NCBI RefSeq assembly: GCF_014648175.1
Contig: NZ_BMQP01000003.1
Location: 62,001-126,000, forward strand
Reading direction: 5' to 3'
Origin: Planobispora rosea
Lineage (GTDB): Bacteria; Actinomycetota; Actinomycetes; Streptosporangiales; Streptosporangiaceae
DNA: 64,000 nt
Part shown: positions 1-7,696 of the stretch, one piece after another
How the letters are laid out: each line of letters begins with the position of its first letter
How positions within the stretch are numbered: position 1 is the first letter of the stretch
Program-made: the position numbers and the translations under genes
The notes under the pieces: generated by a model
The model's input: only the letters and a program-made list of their open reading frames with translations
Told to the model about the DNA's origin: nothing
Database searches by the model: none

Positions 1-1
1 G

Positions 2-439
2 TCGGAGATCGCCTCCCTGAACCGCCGCCAGAGCGACCTCGAGGAGGTCGTCCTGGAGATCATGGAGCGCAGGGAGGCGGCCGACGCGCAGGTGGCGAAG
101 CTGGCCGCCGAGCGCGACGAGCTCGCCGCCTCCCGCGGCGCCGCCGAGGACCGCAGGGACGCCGCGTTCGCCGAGATCGACAAGGAGAGGGCCGAGGCCC
201 AGGAGCGGCGCGCCGCCGTCGCCGGCGGCATCCCCGCCGACCTGCTCTCCCTCTACGAGAAGCTCCGCGAGCAGTTCGGCGTGGGTGCCGCGATGCTCCA
301 GGGCGGGCGCTGCCTCGGCTGCCGTACGAGCCTGTCGATCGCCGATCTCAACCGCATCAAGTCCGCCGCCCACGACGAGGTGGTCCGTTGCGAGGAGTGC
401 CGCCGCATCCTGGTCCGCACCCCGGAATCCGGCCTGTGA
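2..439 (+). CDS. C4-type zinc-ribbon / coiled-coil protein (partial, 5' end outside window)
   Basis: The frame is open from base 2, so the true start lies upstream. What is visible is a charged helical stretch (many Ala, Glu and Arg, probably coiled coil) followed by a compact zinc ribbon with two Cys pairs, CLGC and CEEC, near the end. This is the layout of the actinobacterial zinc-ribbon domain family formerly called DUF164, thought to bind nucleic acid or protein; no enzymatic role is visible. Its TGA overlaps the GTG start of the RNase H/phosphatase gene, so the two are probably co-translated, as is common in actinobacteria. The coiled-coil plus ribbon assignment is firm; the cellular role is not known from sequence. 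Confidence 0.85.
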   Translation, partial: SEIASLNRRQSDLEEVVLEIMERREAADAQVAKLAAERDELAASRGAAEDRRDAAFAEIDKERAEAQERRAAVAGGIPADLLSLYEKLREQFGVGAAMLQGGRCLGCRTSLSIADLNRIKSAAHDEVVRCEECRRILVRTPESGL

Positions 440-1749
440 CCTCGTACATCGTCGAGGCCGACGGCGGGTCCCGGGGCAATCCCGGGCCCGCCGGTTACGG
501 GGCGGTGGTCAGGGACGCCGCCGACGGGCAGATCCTCGCCGAGGACGCCGCGGCGATCGGCACGGCCACCAACAACGTCGCGGAGTACCGCGGGCTGATC
601 GCGGGCCTGCGGTCCCTGCTCGACCTGGCGGGGGACGGTGCGGCCGTCGAGGTACGGATGGACTCCAAGCTGGTGATCGAGCAGATGGCCGGCCGCTGGA
701 AGATCAAGAACGAGGGCCTGCGCCCGCTCGCGCTGGAGGCGGGGGCGCTGGCCCGCCGCCTCCGCGTCGCCTGGCGGTGGATTCCCCGCGAGCGGAACCG
801 GGAGGCCGACCGGCTGGCCAACGAGGCCATGGACGCCGCGGCCAAGGGCCTCGCCTGGCACTCCACGACGACTTCGGGCGAGCCCGGGTCCCTCGCCTCC
901 GGCCGGGGCGCCCCGGGTCTGGACGCCTCCGGTCGTGTCCCGTCACGCTCGGCCGGCCCCGGCCCGGCCGCTTCTGACCCCGCCTCCGAGCTCGCCGTCC
1001 CGGCCCCGGCTCCGGCTGTGGCGGGAGCGGAGGGCGCCCAGGAGTCCCTCTTCGACTCGACGGATATTTCCGAAATATCAGCAGAGACCCCTGGTCCGGC
1101 AGGGAAGGGGACCGGATGGCGGCCGGCCACGACCACCGCCACCACCCTCGTCCTGCTCCGTCACGGTGAGACCGCGCTCTCCGTCGAGCGCAGGTTCTCC
1201 GGACTCGGCGACCCCGAGCTGACCCCCAACGGCACCGCCCAGGCCGAGGCCGCGGCGGCCAGGCTCGCGCGGGCGCCGTACGGCATTCAGGTGATCGTCA
1301 GCTCCCCGCTCAAGCGCGCCCGTGCCACCGCCGAGGCCGTCGCCGCGCGGACCGGCCTGGAGGTGGTCATCGAGGAGGGGCTGCGGGAGGCCGACTTCGG
1401 TGACTGGGAGGGGCACACCTTCACCGAGATCCAGCGCCGCTGGCCGGACGAGCTCGCGGCCTGGCTGGCGGACCCGTCCGTCGCGCCGCCGGGCGGGGAG
1501 AGCTTCGAGGCGGTGGCCCGGCGGGTCCAGGCGGTCCGGGACGAGCTGGTCGAGCGCTACGAGGGCAGGACGGTCCTCGCCGTCTCCCATGTCACGCCCA
1601 TCAAGACGATGCTCCGGCTCGCGCTGCTGGCGCCCCCCGCCGCGCTGTACCGCATGCACCTCGACCTGGCGTGCGTCTCACTGATCGAGTACTACGCCGA
1701 CGGGCCCGCGGTGGTGAAGGCGTTCAACGACACCTCGCATCTCCACTGA
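436..1749 (+). CDS. Bifunctional RNase H / histidine phosphatase
   Basis: A 437-residue two-domain protein. Residues 1-135 form an RNase HI domain with the acidic catalytic set D9, E50, D76 and D125, which should cut the RNA strand of RNA-DNA hybrids. A Pro/Ala-rich linker of about 100 residues leads to a histidine phosphatase domain with the RHG motif (H243) and the second catalytic His, H385. The same fusion is known from mycobacteria (Rv2228c type), where the second domain has acid phosphatase/CobC-like activity. The GTG at 436 is preferred because it overlaps the previous stop codon and leaves the RNase H core at the very N-terminus; an in-frame ATG at 388 would lie inside the preceding gene. 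The physiological phosphatase substrate is unknown. Confidence 0.93.
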   Translation: MTSYIVEADGGSRGNPGPAGYGAVVRDAADGQILAEDAAAIGTATNNVAEYRGLIAGLRSLLDLAGDGAAVEVRMDSKLVIEQMAGRWKIKNEGLRPLALEAGALARRLRVAWRWIPRERNREADRLANEAMDAAAKGLAWHSTTTSGEPGSLASGRGAPGLDASGRVPSRSAGPGPAASDPASELAVPAPAPAVAGAEGAQESLFDSTDISEISAETPGPAGKGTGWRPATTTATTLVLLRHGETALSVERRFSGLGDPELTPNGTAQAEAAAARLARAPYGIQVIVSSPLKRARATAEAVAARTGLEVVIEEGLREADFGDWEGHTFTEIQRRWPDELAAWLADPSVAPPGGESFEAVARRVQAVRDELVERYEGRTVLAVSHVTPIKTMLRLALLAPPAALYRMHLDLACVSLIEYYADGPAVVKAFNDTSHLH

Positions 1750-1808
1750 TCCGGCTCCGTCGTCAGGGTGATGCTGAGTTCGTCCCACAATCCACTAGAT
1801 TGCCGGAT

Positions 1809-2852
1809 ATGACGAACCTTGGCGGCATGGTGCAGGAGACCACCGATCGGCTCGCGAAGCACCAGGTGGGCGTGGTGGTCGCCGCGATCGCCGGGGAATC
1901 GGTGGAGATCCGGGGCGCCGGGCGGACGGGCGGGAAGCCTGACGGCGTTCCCGGCGCCGACACGGTGTTCGAGATCGGCTCGGTGACCAAGGTGTTCACG
2001 GCGCTGGCCCTGGCGCGGCTGGTCGTGGCGGGCAGGGCCGACCTCGACGAGCCGCTCGCCGCGCTGCTGCCGGACGGGACGCGGGTGCCGTCGCGCGACG
2101 GCGAGGAGATCACGCTCCGGCACCTGGCGACCCACACCTCGGGCCTGCCACGGCTGCCCAAGGGCATGCTCCTCCGGGCGCTGCTGCGCCCGTCGACGCC
2201 GGATCCGTACGCCGGATGCACCGCCGAGTTCCTGCTGCGAACCCTGGCCGCGACCCGGCTGAGCGCCGCCCCCGGCCGCCGGTTCCGCTACTCCAACCTC
2301 GGCGCGGGCCTGCTGGGGCTGGCACTCGCCCAGCGGGCGGGCACCGACTACGAGACGCTGATCGCCCGGGAGATCTGCGAACCCCTGGGAATGACCGGCA
2401 CCGGCCTCGCCGACCGGCCGGGCCGTCTCATCCAGGGTCACAACCGGCGCCACCGGCCCGTCCCGCCCTGGCACCTGGCCGACCTGACCGGAGCGGGCGG
2501 GCTGCGGTCGACGGCCGCGGACCTGGTCACCTTCGTGCGCGCCCAGCTGAACCCCGACGACTCCGGCGAACTCGCCGAGGCCATCCTGCTCACCCGCCGG
2601 ACCGAGCACCGGAACACCCCCTTCTCCTGGGTGCACCTGGGCTGGATGGGCCAGCGGCTGCACGCGGGCCAGGGTGGCGGCCTGCAGATCTGGCACAACG
2701 GGATGACCGGCGGATTCTCCTCGTTCGTGGGATTCGACCCGGAACGGCAGGCGGCCGTCATCGCGATCGGCAACACCCAGCGGTCGATGGACAAGCCCGC
2801 CTTCGACCTGCTCCGCCGCCTGCAGGAGCAGCAGGGCCCCGGGAGTTCCTGA
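1809..2852 (+). CDS. Serine beta-lactamase-like hydrolase (class C / PBP fold)
   Basis: A 347-residue serine hydrolase with the three signatures of the beta-lactamase/DD-peptidase fold: SVTK with nucleophile S58, YSN with Y161, and HNG with H296. No signal peptide or lipobox is seen, so it is probably cytoplasmic; this argues against a secreted antibiotic-resistance enzyme and for an esterase or peptidase role. The ATG at 1809 is chosen because the hexamer TAGATT ends 7 nt before it and no Shine-Dalgarno is present, as expected for a leaderless mRNA. The gene ends about 125 nt before RNase P RNA. Family assignment is firm, substrate unknown. Confidence 0.85.
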   Translation: MTNLGGMVQETTDRLAKHQVGVVVAAIAGESVEIRGAGRTGGKPDGVPGADTVFEIGSVTKVFTALALARLVVAGRADLDEPLAALLPDGTRVPSRDGEEITLRHLATHTSGLPRLPKGMLLRALLRPSTPDPYAGCTAEFLLRTLAATRLSAAPGRRFRYSNLGAGLLGLALAQRAGTDYETLIAREICEPLGMTGTGLADRPGRLIQGHNRRHRPVPPWHLADLTGAGGLRSTAADLVTFVRAQLNPDDSGELAEAILLTRRTEHRNTPFSWVHLGWMGQRLHAGQGGGLQIWHNGMTGGFSSFVGFDPERQAAVIAIGNTQRSMDKPAFDLLRRLQEQQGPGSS

Positions 2853-2978
2853 CCCTCCGTGCGCTCTGGGGGTACGGCGGGCCTGCGGGTGCGGCAGACC
2901 CCGGGGGCACGACGGACAAGATCCGCAGAATGCGCTCCGGAACAGGGAGCCGGCCGGGACCCGTTAAGCTTGAGGCAC

Positions 2979-3380
2979 GGCGGACGAGCCGGCCGGGCGG
3001 CCGCGTCGGGCCCTTCGGGGCTCGCCGAGGAAGGTCCGGGCTCCACAGGGCAGGGTGGTCGGTAACGCCGACCCGGGGTGACCCGCGGGACAGTGCCACA
3101 GAAAGCAGACCGCCTCTCTCCCCGAGAGGGGTAAGGGTGAAACGGTGGTGTAAGAGACCACCAGCGCCCACGGTGACGTGGGCGGCTCGGTAAACCCCAC
3201 CCGGAGCAAGGTCAAGAAGGGACGCCCTCCGGGGCGTCCCGCGCGCGGCGCCTGAGGGCTGCCCGCCCGAGCCGCGCGGGTAGACCGCTTGAGGCCGTCG
3301 GCAACGACGGCCCTAGATGGATGGTCGCCCCTTCACACCCGTGAAGGACAGAACCCGGCCTACAGGCCGACTCGTCCGCC
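2979..3380 (+). ncRNA. rnpB: RNase P RNA (bacterial class A)
   Basis: The catalytic RNA that matures tRNA 5' ends. The ends pair as helix P1: the ten bases at 2979-2988 are exactly complementary to 3371-3380. Inside are the conserved blocks of class A RNase P RNA: the GAGGAAAGTCCGGGCTCC-like block near 3029-3045 (here GAGGAAGGTCCGGGCT), the ACAGTGCCACAGAAA stretch near 3092-3106, GGGTGAAACGG near 3136, and AGATGGATGG near 3314 followed by ACAGAACCCGGCTTA-like sequence (here ACAGAACCCGGCCTACAGG). Length is about 402 nt, normal for actinobacteria. An AT-richer TAAGCT about 10 nt upstream may be the -10 element. Confidence 0.95.
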
Positions 3381-3382
3381 TT

Positions 3383-3408
3383 ACCCCTCTGGCCAGGGGC
3401 TCAGGGGT
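3383..3408 (+). terminator. Possible terminator after rnpB
   Basis: Right after the P1 helix, ACCCCT (3383-3388) pairs with AGGGGT (3403-3408), followed by a TGTTTCGTTCTC stretch that is T-richer than its surroundings. The position fits an RNA terminator but the stem is short. From 3409 to 3569 nothing else is recognised. Confidence 0.4.
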
Positions 3409-3569
3409 CATGTTTCGTTCTCATTCAGGCTCTGTTCCGCCGGGTCTTTTGATCTCAACGTCGATGGCGCCCCGGCCGAGGCCTCGTCGTCAGGGAACAG
3501 GTGCCCGTGGGTGGCGGGTACGGCCGCGGCGGCGGCACCACTGCGAGACCGTTTCCGCCGCCGGCTCGT

Positions 3570-4649
3570 TCACCGGTCCACTCGCACCCGGCTGCGGTTG
3601 CTGCGGCGGATGCGCAGGTACCGGGCCAGATGGACGGCATCGCGGCCGACGCCGCGCAGGGTGTTGGAGGAAGGGCTGCGCTGCCATTCCAGGCCGAGGA
3701 AGCCGAGCCCGGGGTGGGTGAGCGACACCCCGCCGCGCTGGTGGGGCCGGCCGTGCTCGTCCAGGACGCCGAGGGCGTGCAGGTAGGGCAGGTGGGGTCG
3801 GTAGCCGGTGGCGAAGATGACCGCATCGACGTGCTCGCGGGTGCCGTCGGCCCAGATCACGTCGTCTCCGGCGAAACCGGTGAACATCGGGCGCCGGTCC
3901 ATGCGTCCTTCGGCCAGGGCGCGGCGGTAGCGGCCGTCGTCGAGTACCGGCACCCGGGGCGGGGAGTCGAGCAGCCGGGCGGGCAGGCGGTCAAAACCGG
4001 TCACGGTCAACCAGAAGTGCAGGTCACGGCCGAAGGGCTGCTGGTTGACGAAACGGATCGCCGCGCGGGTGGCCAGGGTGACTGTGGCGCTGTCGGCCAG
4101 GTCGCGGGCGATCTGGATGGCGGAGTTGCCCGCGCCGACCACCACGACGCGCTGACCGGCATGGGGAGCCGGGTTGCGGTAGGCGGCGGCGTGCAGGATC
4201 TGTCCGGTGAAGGTCTCCTGGCCGGGCAGAGCGGGGAGGTACGGATTGCCGAAGGAGCCGCTGGCGGCGATCACCGCCGGGGCGTCCAGGACGGTGCCGC
4301 CGGCGAGTTCGACGGTGAAGCCGCCGCCCTCGGCTCGCACCTGCTTCACGCGGGCGCCGGTGCGGATCTCGGCGTCCAGGCCGGCGGCGTAGCGCTCCAG
4401 GTAGGCGGCCACCTCGTCGCGGTGCGGGTAACGGTCGGGGTCCCCGCCGAAGGCCAGGCCGGGCAGGGTGCTGTAGCGGGCCGGGGAGAACAGGGTGAGG
4501 CTGTCGTAGTAGCGCGGCCAGGAGCCGGCCGCGCGCTCGGCGGCCTCCAGCACCAGCGGGCGCAGGCCGGTCCGCGACAGGGCGCGGGCGGCGGCCAGTC
4601 CGGCCTGGCCGGCGCCGATGACGACGACATCGAAAGGGGAGGCGGTCAT
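3570..4649 (-). CDS. ArsO-like FAD/NAD(P)-dependent flavoprotein
   Basis: A 359-residue flavoprotein with an N-terminal FAD-binding Rossmann motif (GAGQAG, residues 12-17), a second dinucleotide motif GAGNS (172-176) for NAD(P)H, and a late ATGYRP segment, the arrangement of class B flavin monooxygenases and ArsO-type proteins of arsenic operons. It diverges from the Cys-tailed ArsR gene at 4709, sharing a 59-bp control region, which ties it to metalloid response. The ATG at 4649 is preferred over an in-frame start at 4685, because the longer version would run into the neighbour's promoter. The reaction is not established; oxidation of a trivalent arsenical or of a thiol are possibilities. 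Confidence 0.8.
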   Translation of the reverse strand: MTASPFDVVVIGAGQAGLAAARALSRTGLRPLVLEAAERAAGSWPRYYDSLTLFSPARYSTLPGLAFGGDPDRYPHRDEVAAYLERYAAGLDAEIRTGARVKQVRAEGGGFTVELAGGTVLDAPAVIAASGSFGNPYLPALPGQETFTGQILHAAAYRNPAPHAGQRVVVVGAGNSAIQIARDLADSATVTLATRAAIRFVNQQPFGRDLHFWLTVTGFDRLPARLLDSPPRVPVLDDGRYRRALAEGRMDRRPMFTGFAGDDVIWADGTREHVDAVIFATGYRPHLPYLHALGVLDEHGRPHQRGGVSLTHPGLGFLGLEWQRSPSSNTLRGVGRDAVHLARYLRIRRSNRSRVRVDR

Positions 4650-4708
4650 GCCTCCGCATCGTATCGTCAAATCAAGAAATGACAATATGATGGGTGAGGG
4701 GGGATGCT
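4650..4708. promoter_or_regulatory. Divergent promoter/operator between flavoprotein and arsR
   Basis: This AT-rich 59-bp gap separates two divergent starts. TATGAT at 4686-4691 is a good -10 hexamer for the rightward arsR, which would start transcription near 4698 and so exclude the GTG at 4694 as start. GTCA (4666-4669) and TGAC (4680-4683) bracket an AT-rich centre as an imperfect dyad, a plausible ArsR binding site. GAGGGGGG at 4697-4703 serves as ribosome site for the ATG at 4709. Confidence 0.55.
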
Positions 4709-5044
4709 ATGACCATGGATGACGGGATCGTGCTGACGGAGGCGGCTCGCGCCCTGCTCAAGGCCCTGGCCAGTGACACCCGCCAGCAGATCCTCATGCT
4801 GTTCGCGGGCGGGACCGAGCTGACCGTCGGCCAGGTCGCCGAGCGTCTGGAGCTGGCGCAGTCGGCGGCCTCCACCCACCTGGCCACGTTGCGTGAGGGC
4901 GGAGTGCTGACCTCCCGGCGGGAGTGGAAGACCGTCTATTACCGGGCCGATCGGCAGCGGATCGGCCGGGCCCTGGGTGACCTCCAGGCATGTCTGCACG
5001 CCTGCTGCCCGCCGGCCGACTGCTCATCCGACACCTGTGCCTGA
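4709..5044 (+). CDS. ArsR-family repressor with Cys-rich C-terminal tail
   Basis: A 111-residue winged-helix repressor. The helix-turn-helix spans roughly residues 35-70, followed by the typical wing (VYYRAD). It lacks the CVCDL metal site found in the other two ArsR proteins here; instead five Cys cluster at the C-terminus (C95, C99, C100, C105, C110), a likely separate metalloid-binding site. The start is taken as ATG 4709, which has GAGGGGGG upstream and lies downstream of the predicted transcript start. It is divergent to the ArsO-like flavoprotein, its probable target. The gene converges on sigZ with a 34-bp gap. Confidence 0.88.
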   Translation: MTMDDGIVLTEAARALLKALASDTRQQILMLFAGGTELTVGQVAERLELAQSAASTHLATLREGGVLTSRREWKTVYYRADRQRIGRALGDLQACLHACCPPADCSSDTCA

Positions 5045-5078
5045 GGCCGGCGTCCCGCCTCGGCCGGAGTGGGGCGGG

Positions 5079-5657
5079 TCATCCGCACGGGCACGGTCCC
5101 GCGGGCCGCAGCACCTCACGCACGTCTCCTCGCGCATCGACGGCGATCTGACAGCAGGCCAGCAGGAGTGTGCGCAGCCGGGCCCGGGCCCGCTGGATGC
5201 GTGACTTCATCCCCGGCACCGAGAGCCCGAGCCGTCGCGCGGCCTCGGCCTGGGTCAGCCCGTCATAGTCGACCATGGCGATGGCCTGGCGGTCGCGCTC
5301 CGGCAGTCGCGCCAGCATCGGCGCCAGACAGCCGGTCAGTGCGCTCAGTGCGCCGGGATCGGCCGCCTCGGTGCTCAGGCTGCGGTCGAAGACCGCGCGG
5401 GCCTGGGTGCGCCCGGCGCGAGCGGCGGCCCGGTGGTGGTCGATGATCGCATTGCGGGTGATCTGGTAGACCCAGGCCTCCAGCCGCCCGGCGTCGCGCA
5501 GCTCGGAGGCGCTGCGGCTGATGCGCATCAGCACCTCCTGGACGATGTCCTCGGCCTCGTCGGGGCGGTCGACGCGAGCGGCGACGAAGGCGACCAGTCG
5601 GGTGCGCATCTGCGTGATGGCTGCGATGTCGGAGGCCGGGTGGGTGGGTGTCGTCAC
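5079..5657 (-). CDS. sigZ: ECF RNA polymerase sigma factor, SigZ type
   Basis: A 192-residue ECF sigma factor. Region 2 is seen around residues 20-90, with the EDIVQEV core and an aromatic/basic -10-recognition helix (WVYQITRNAIIDHH). Region 4 follows at about 115-165 (LPERDRQAI, then the helix-turn-helix LTQAEAARRLGLS). Unlike ordinary ECF factors it carries a Cys-bearing tail, LLACCQIAVDARG ending CPCG, characteristic of the SigZ group and possibly a redox or metal sensor, since no anti-sigma gene is adjacent. The GTG start at 5657 has GGAAGAA upstream. It lies 61 bp downstream of the 59-residue Cys-rich peptide gene on the same strand, so the two are probably co-transcribed. Confidence 0.87.
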   Translation of the reverse strand: MTTPTHPASDIAAITQMRTRLVAFVAARVDRPDEAEDIVQEVLMRISRSASELRDAGRLEAWVYQITRNAIIDHHRAAARAGRTQARAVFDRSLSTEAADPGALSALTGCLAPMLARLPERDRQAIAMVDYDGLTQAEAARRLGLSVPGMKSRIQRARARLRTLLLACCQIAVDARGDVREVLRPAGPCPCG

Positions 5658-5718
5658 GGTCTTGTTCTTCCGGAAGCGGGCCCGAGGCCGGTCGGCCCGG
5701 CCTCGGGTATGGACGGGG

Positions 5719-5898
5719 TTATCGGCAGCCGCAGCTGCTGGGTGCCGGGGGGGTCGCCTCGGCCGAGGCGTCGGCCGGGGTGCCGCAGCAGGCGCCCTTG
5801 TCCCCGGGGGCGCAGCAGGTCTGCAGCGCGGTGGTCGAGCAGCAGGCCGCAGCCGATGCGGCAGTCGATTCGGACTGGGCGGGGTCGGTGATGGTCAT
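5719..5898 (-). CDS. Cys-rich 59-residue protein with repeating CC pairs
   Basis: A short frame (59 residues) with strong features despite its size. Cys pairs stand at 19-20, 28-29 and 37-38, exactly nine residues apart, with a final C56-G-C58; the rest is Ala, Thr, Ser and Pro with no hydrophobic core. AAGGAGAGG sits 10 nt before the ATG. Three vicinal dithiols suit binding of trivalent arsenic or another soft metal, so a metallothionein-like buffer, an arsenite carrier or a modified-peptide precursor are all possible. It precedes sigZ on the same strand and diverges from the 45-residue protein/flavoprotein operon. I do not recognise a named family; the function is inference from composition and place. 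Confidence 0.72.
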   Translation of the reverse strand: MTITDPAQSESTAASAAACCSTTALQTCCAPGDKGACCGTPADASAEATPPAPSSCGCR

Positions 5899-6069
5899 GG
5901 CAGGTCATCCTCTCCTTCGGAAAAGCGCTCACCCCGGTAGACGGCCCGTCCCGGAAATGGATGCACTACGGCCACCTGTCTGCTTCGATCGATAGCTAAT
6001 TTGACAACTCTCTAATCAGAGTGGCAGGCTGAGTACTACTTAGACAAACTTCGAATTATGAGGTGTTCG
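5899..6069. promoter_or_regulatory. Divergent control region of the SigZ and flavoprotein operons
   Basis: A 171-bp gap whose centre (5985-6060) is strikingly AT-rich for this genome. It contains TTGACA at 6001-6006 and TACTACT at 6034-6040 on the plus strand, and AATTCGAAGTTTGTC-like sequence on the minus strand. It must drive both the leftward Cys-rich peptide/sigZ pair and the rightward operon starting at 6070. Promoter spacing is not canonical, so the exact -35/-10 pairs and any SigZ-specific element remain unassigned. Confidence 0.5.
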
Positions 6070-6207
6070 ATGCGTTCCCTGTTCCGCCGCCGCTCCGCCC
6101 CCGTGACCGTCTCCTCCGACGAGGTCACCGGCACCGTCTGCGACCGCATCTGCCGAGCCGAGGCCGTCATGGAGCGCGCCCGCACCGCCGCCTGGCCGGC
6201 CCGCTGA
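6070..6207 (+). CDS. Small basic protein (45 aa), first gene of flavoprotein operon
   Basis: A 45-codon frame beginning MRSLFRRR and holding a CxxxC pair (C24, C28) in the segment TGTVCDRICRAEA. GAGG stands about 6 nt before the ATG, and 42 bp separate it from the flavoprotein gene. Codon use matches neighbouring genes. The basic N-terminus and short Cys pair would suit a metal- or thiol-responsive small protein, but I recognise no family. It could also act mainly as a leader that couples translation to the next gene. Confidence 0.6.
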   Translation: MRSLFRRRSAPVTVSSDEVTGTVCDRICRAEAVMERARTAAWPAR

Positions 6208-6249
6208 ACCTCCCCGATCGTCCGACCATCTGGCCCGCAAGGAGTGACC

Positions 6250-7662
6250 ATGAGCAGCAGCTGCTGCGGCACCACCCCGTCCCGTGAGCACGAGCAGACC
6301 ACGGCCTCCGGCGCCACCGGCGCACTGCCCGTCGTCGTGATCGGCGCCGGTCCGGTCGGCCTGGCCGCCGCCGCCCACCTGGCCGAGCGCGACCAGGACT
6401 TCCTCATCCTGGAAGCCGGCGAGCAGGTCGCCGCCTCGGTGGCCCAGTGGGGTCACGTACGCGTCTTCAGCCCGTGGAAGTACAACGTCGACGCCGCCGC
6501 CCGCCGCCTGCTGCGGGCCGACGGCTGGACCGCGCCCGACGAGGAGTGGCTGCCCACCGGGGATGAGCTCATCGCCGACTACCTGGCCCCGCTGGCCAAA
6601 CTGTTCGGCCGGCGGGTACGGCTCGGCGCCGAGGTGAGCGCGATCAGCCGCCTCGGCTACGACCGGGTGCGCACCACCGGCCGCGAGGACGCGCCCTTCC
6701 TGATCCGCCTCGCCGACGGTGAGGAGCTGCAGGCCCGCGCGATCATCGACGCCTCCGGCAGCTACGCCACGCCCAACGTGCTGGGCGCCTCGGGCCTGCC
6801 CGCCCACGGCGAGAGCGAGGCCGCCGCGCTCATCGATCACGCCCTGCCCGACGTGCTGGGCGCCGATCGGGAGCGCTATGCCGGCAGGCACACCCTGGTG
6901 GTGGGCGCCGGTCACTCGGCCGCCACCACGCTGCTGGCCCTGGCCGCCCTGGCCGAGGAGGCCCCGGGCACCCGGATCACCTGGGCGATCCGCGCCGGGA
7001 ACGCCACCCGTACCTACGGCGGCGGCGCGGCTGACGCGCTGCCGGCCCGCGGCGCGCTCGGCACCCGGCTGCACGAGCATGTCACCTCCGGCCGCATCAC
7101 GCTGCTGACCGGTTTCTTCACCCACCGCGTACAGCGGACCGCCGACGGCATCGAGGTGATCAGCCGTGACCCGTCCGGCGCCGAGCAGTCCGTTACCGCC
7201 GACCAGGTCGTGGCCGCCACCGGATATCGGCCCGACCACTCCATCACCGCTGAACTGCGCCTGGACCTGGACGCGATCCTCGGCTCCACCCGTGCCCTGG
7301 CCCCGCTGATCGACCCCAACCACCACTCCTGCGGGACCGTGCCCGCCCACGGAGCCGACGAGCTGGCCCACCCCGAGCCCGGCTACTACGCCGTCGGCGT
7401 CAAGAGCTACGGCCGCGCCCCGACCTTCCTGATGGCCACCGGATACGAGCAGGTGCGCTCGGTGGTCGCGGCCCTGACCGGGGACTGGGAGGCCGCCCGG
7501 CAGGTGCGGCTGGAACTGCCCGAGACCGGCGTGTGCTCCTCCGGCCTCGCCGAGGCCCAGGAGGCCCGTGTCGGCCTGGCCACCGGTATCAGCGGTGGCC
7601 TGCTGGCCACCCCGCTGCCGTTGGCGACCGTCTCCGCATCCGGCGGCGGCTGCTGCGGCTGA
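6250..7662 (+). CDS. FAD-dependent oxidoreductase with CC-capped termini
   Basis: A 470-residue flavoprotein. The FAD motif GAGPVG lies at residues 32-37; a second nucleotide motif (VVGAGHSA) lies near residue 220, and ATGYRPDH appears late, as in flavin monooxygenase-like proteins. Both ends carry vicinal Cys: C5-C6 in SSSCCG and C468-C469 in the last residues GGGCCG. These caps fall outside the fold and look like metalloid- or disulfide-handling sites. AAGGAG at 6239-6244 selects the ATG at 6250 over a GTG at 6244. The gene is followed by an MFS exporter and an ArsR repressor, so a role in converting an arsenical before export is likely, but its substrate is not known. Confidence 0.82.
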   Translation: MSSSCCGTTPSREHEQTTASGATGALPVVVIGAGPVGLAAAAHLAERDQDFLILEAGEQVAASVAQWGHVRVFSPWKYNVDAAARRLLRADGWTAPDEEWLPTGDELIADYLAPLAKLFGRRVRLGAEVSAISRLGYDRVRTTGREDAPFLIRLADGEELQARAIIDASGSYATPNVLGASGLPAHGESEAAALIDHALPDVLGADRERYAGRHTLVVGAGHSAATTLLALAALAEEAPGTRITWAIRAGNATRTYGGGAADALPARGALGTRLHEHVTSGRITLLTGFFTHRVQRTADGIEVISRDPSGAEQSVTADQVVAATGYRPDHSITAELRLDLDAILGSTRALAPLIDPNHHSCGTVPAHGADELAHPEPGYYAVGVKSYGRAPTFLMATGYEQVRSVVAALTGDWEAARQVRLELPETGVCSSGLAEAQEARVGLATGISGGLLATPLPLATVSASGGGCCG

Positions 7663-7696
7663 TGCCGCTGCGGTGCTACCACCAGGGGAAGATCGC

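Noticed and set aside
388..435. Upstream ATG for the RNase H/phosphatase
   Set aside because: It would add 16 residues read from inside the zinc-ribbon gene; the GTG overlapping the previous stop gives the family's normal N-terminus.
3409..3569. Search for an integration site (att) between rnpB and the arsenic island
   Set aside because: No direct repeat of the rnpB 3' end, integrase gene or tRNA was found, so site-specific insertion is not supported.
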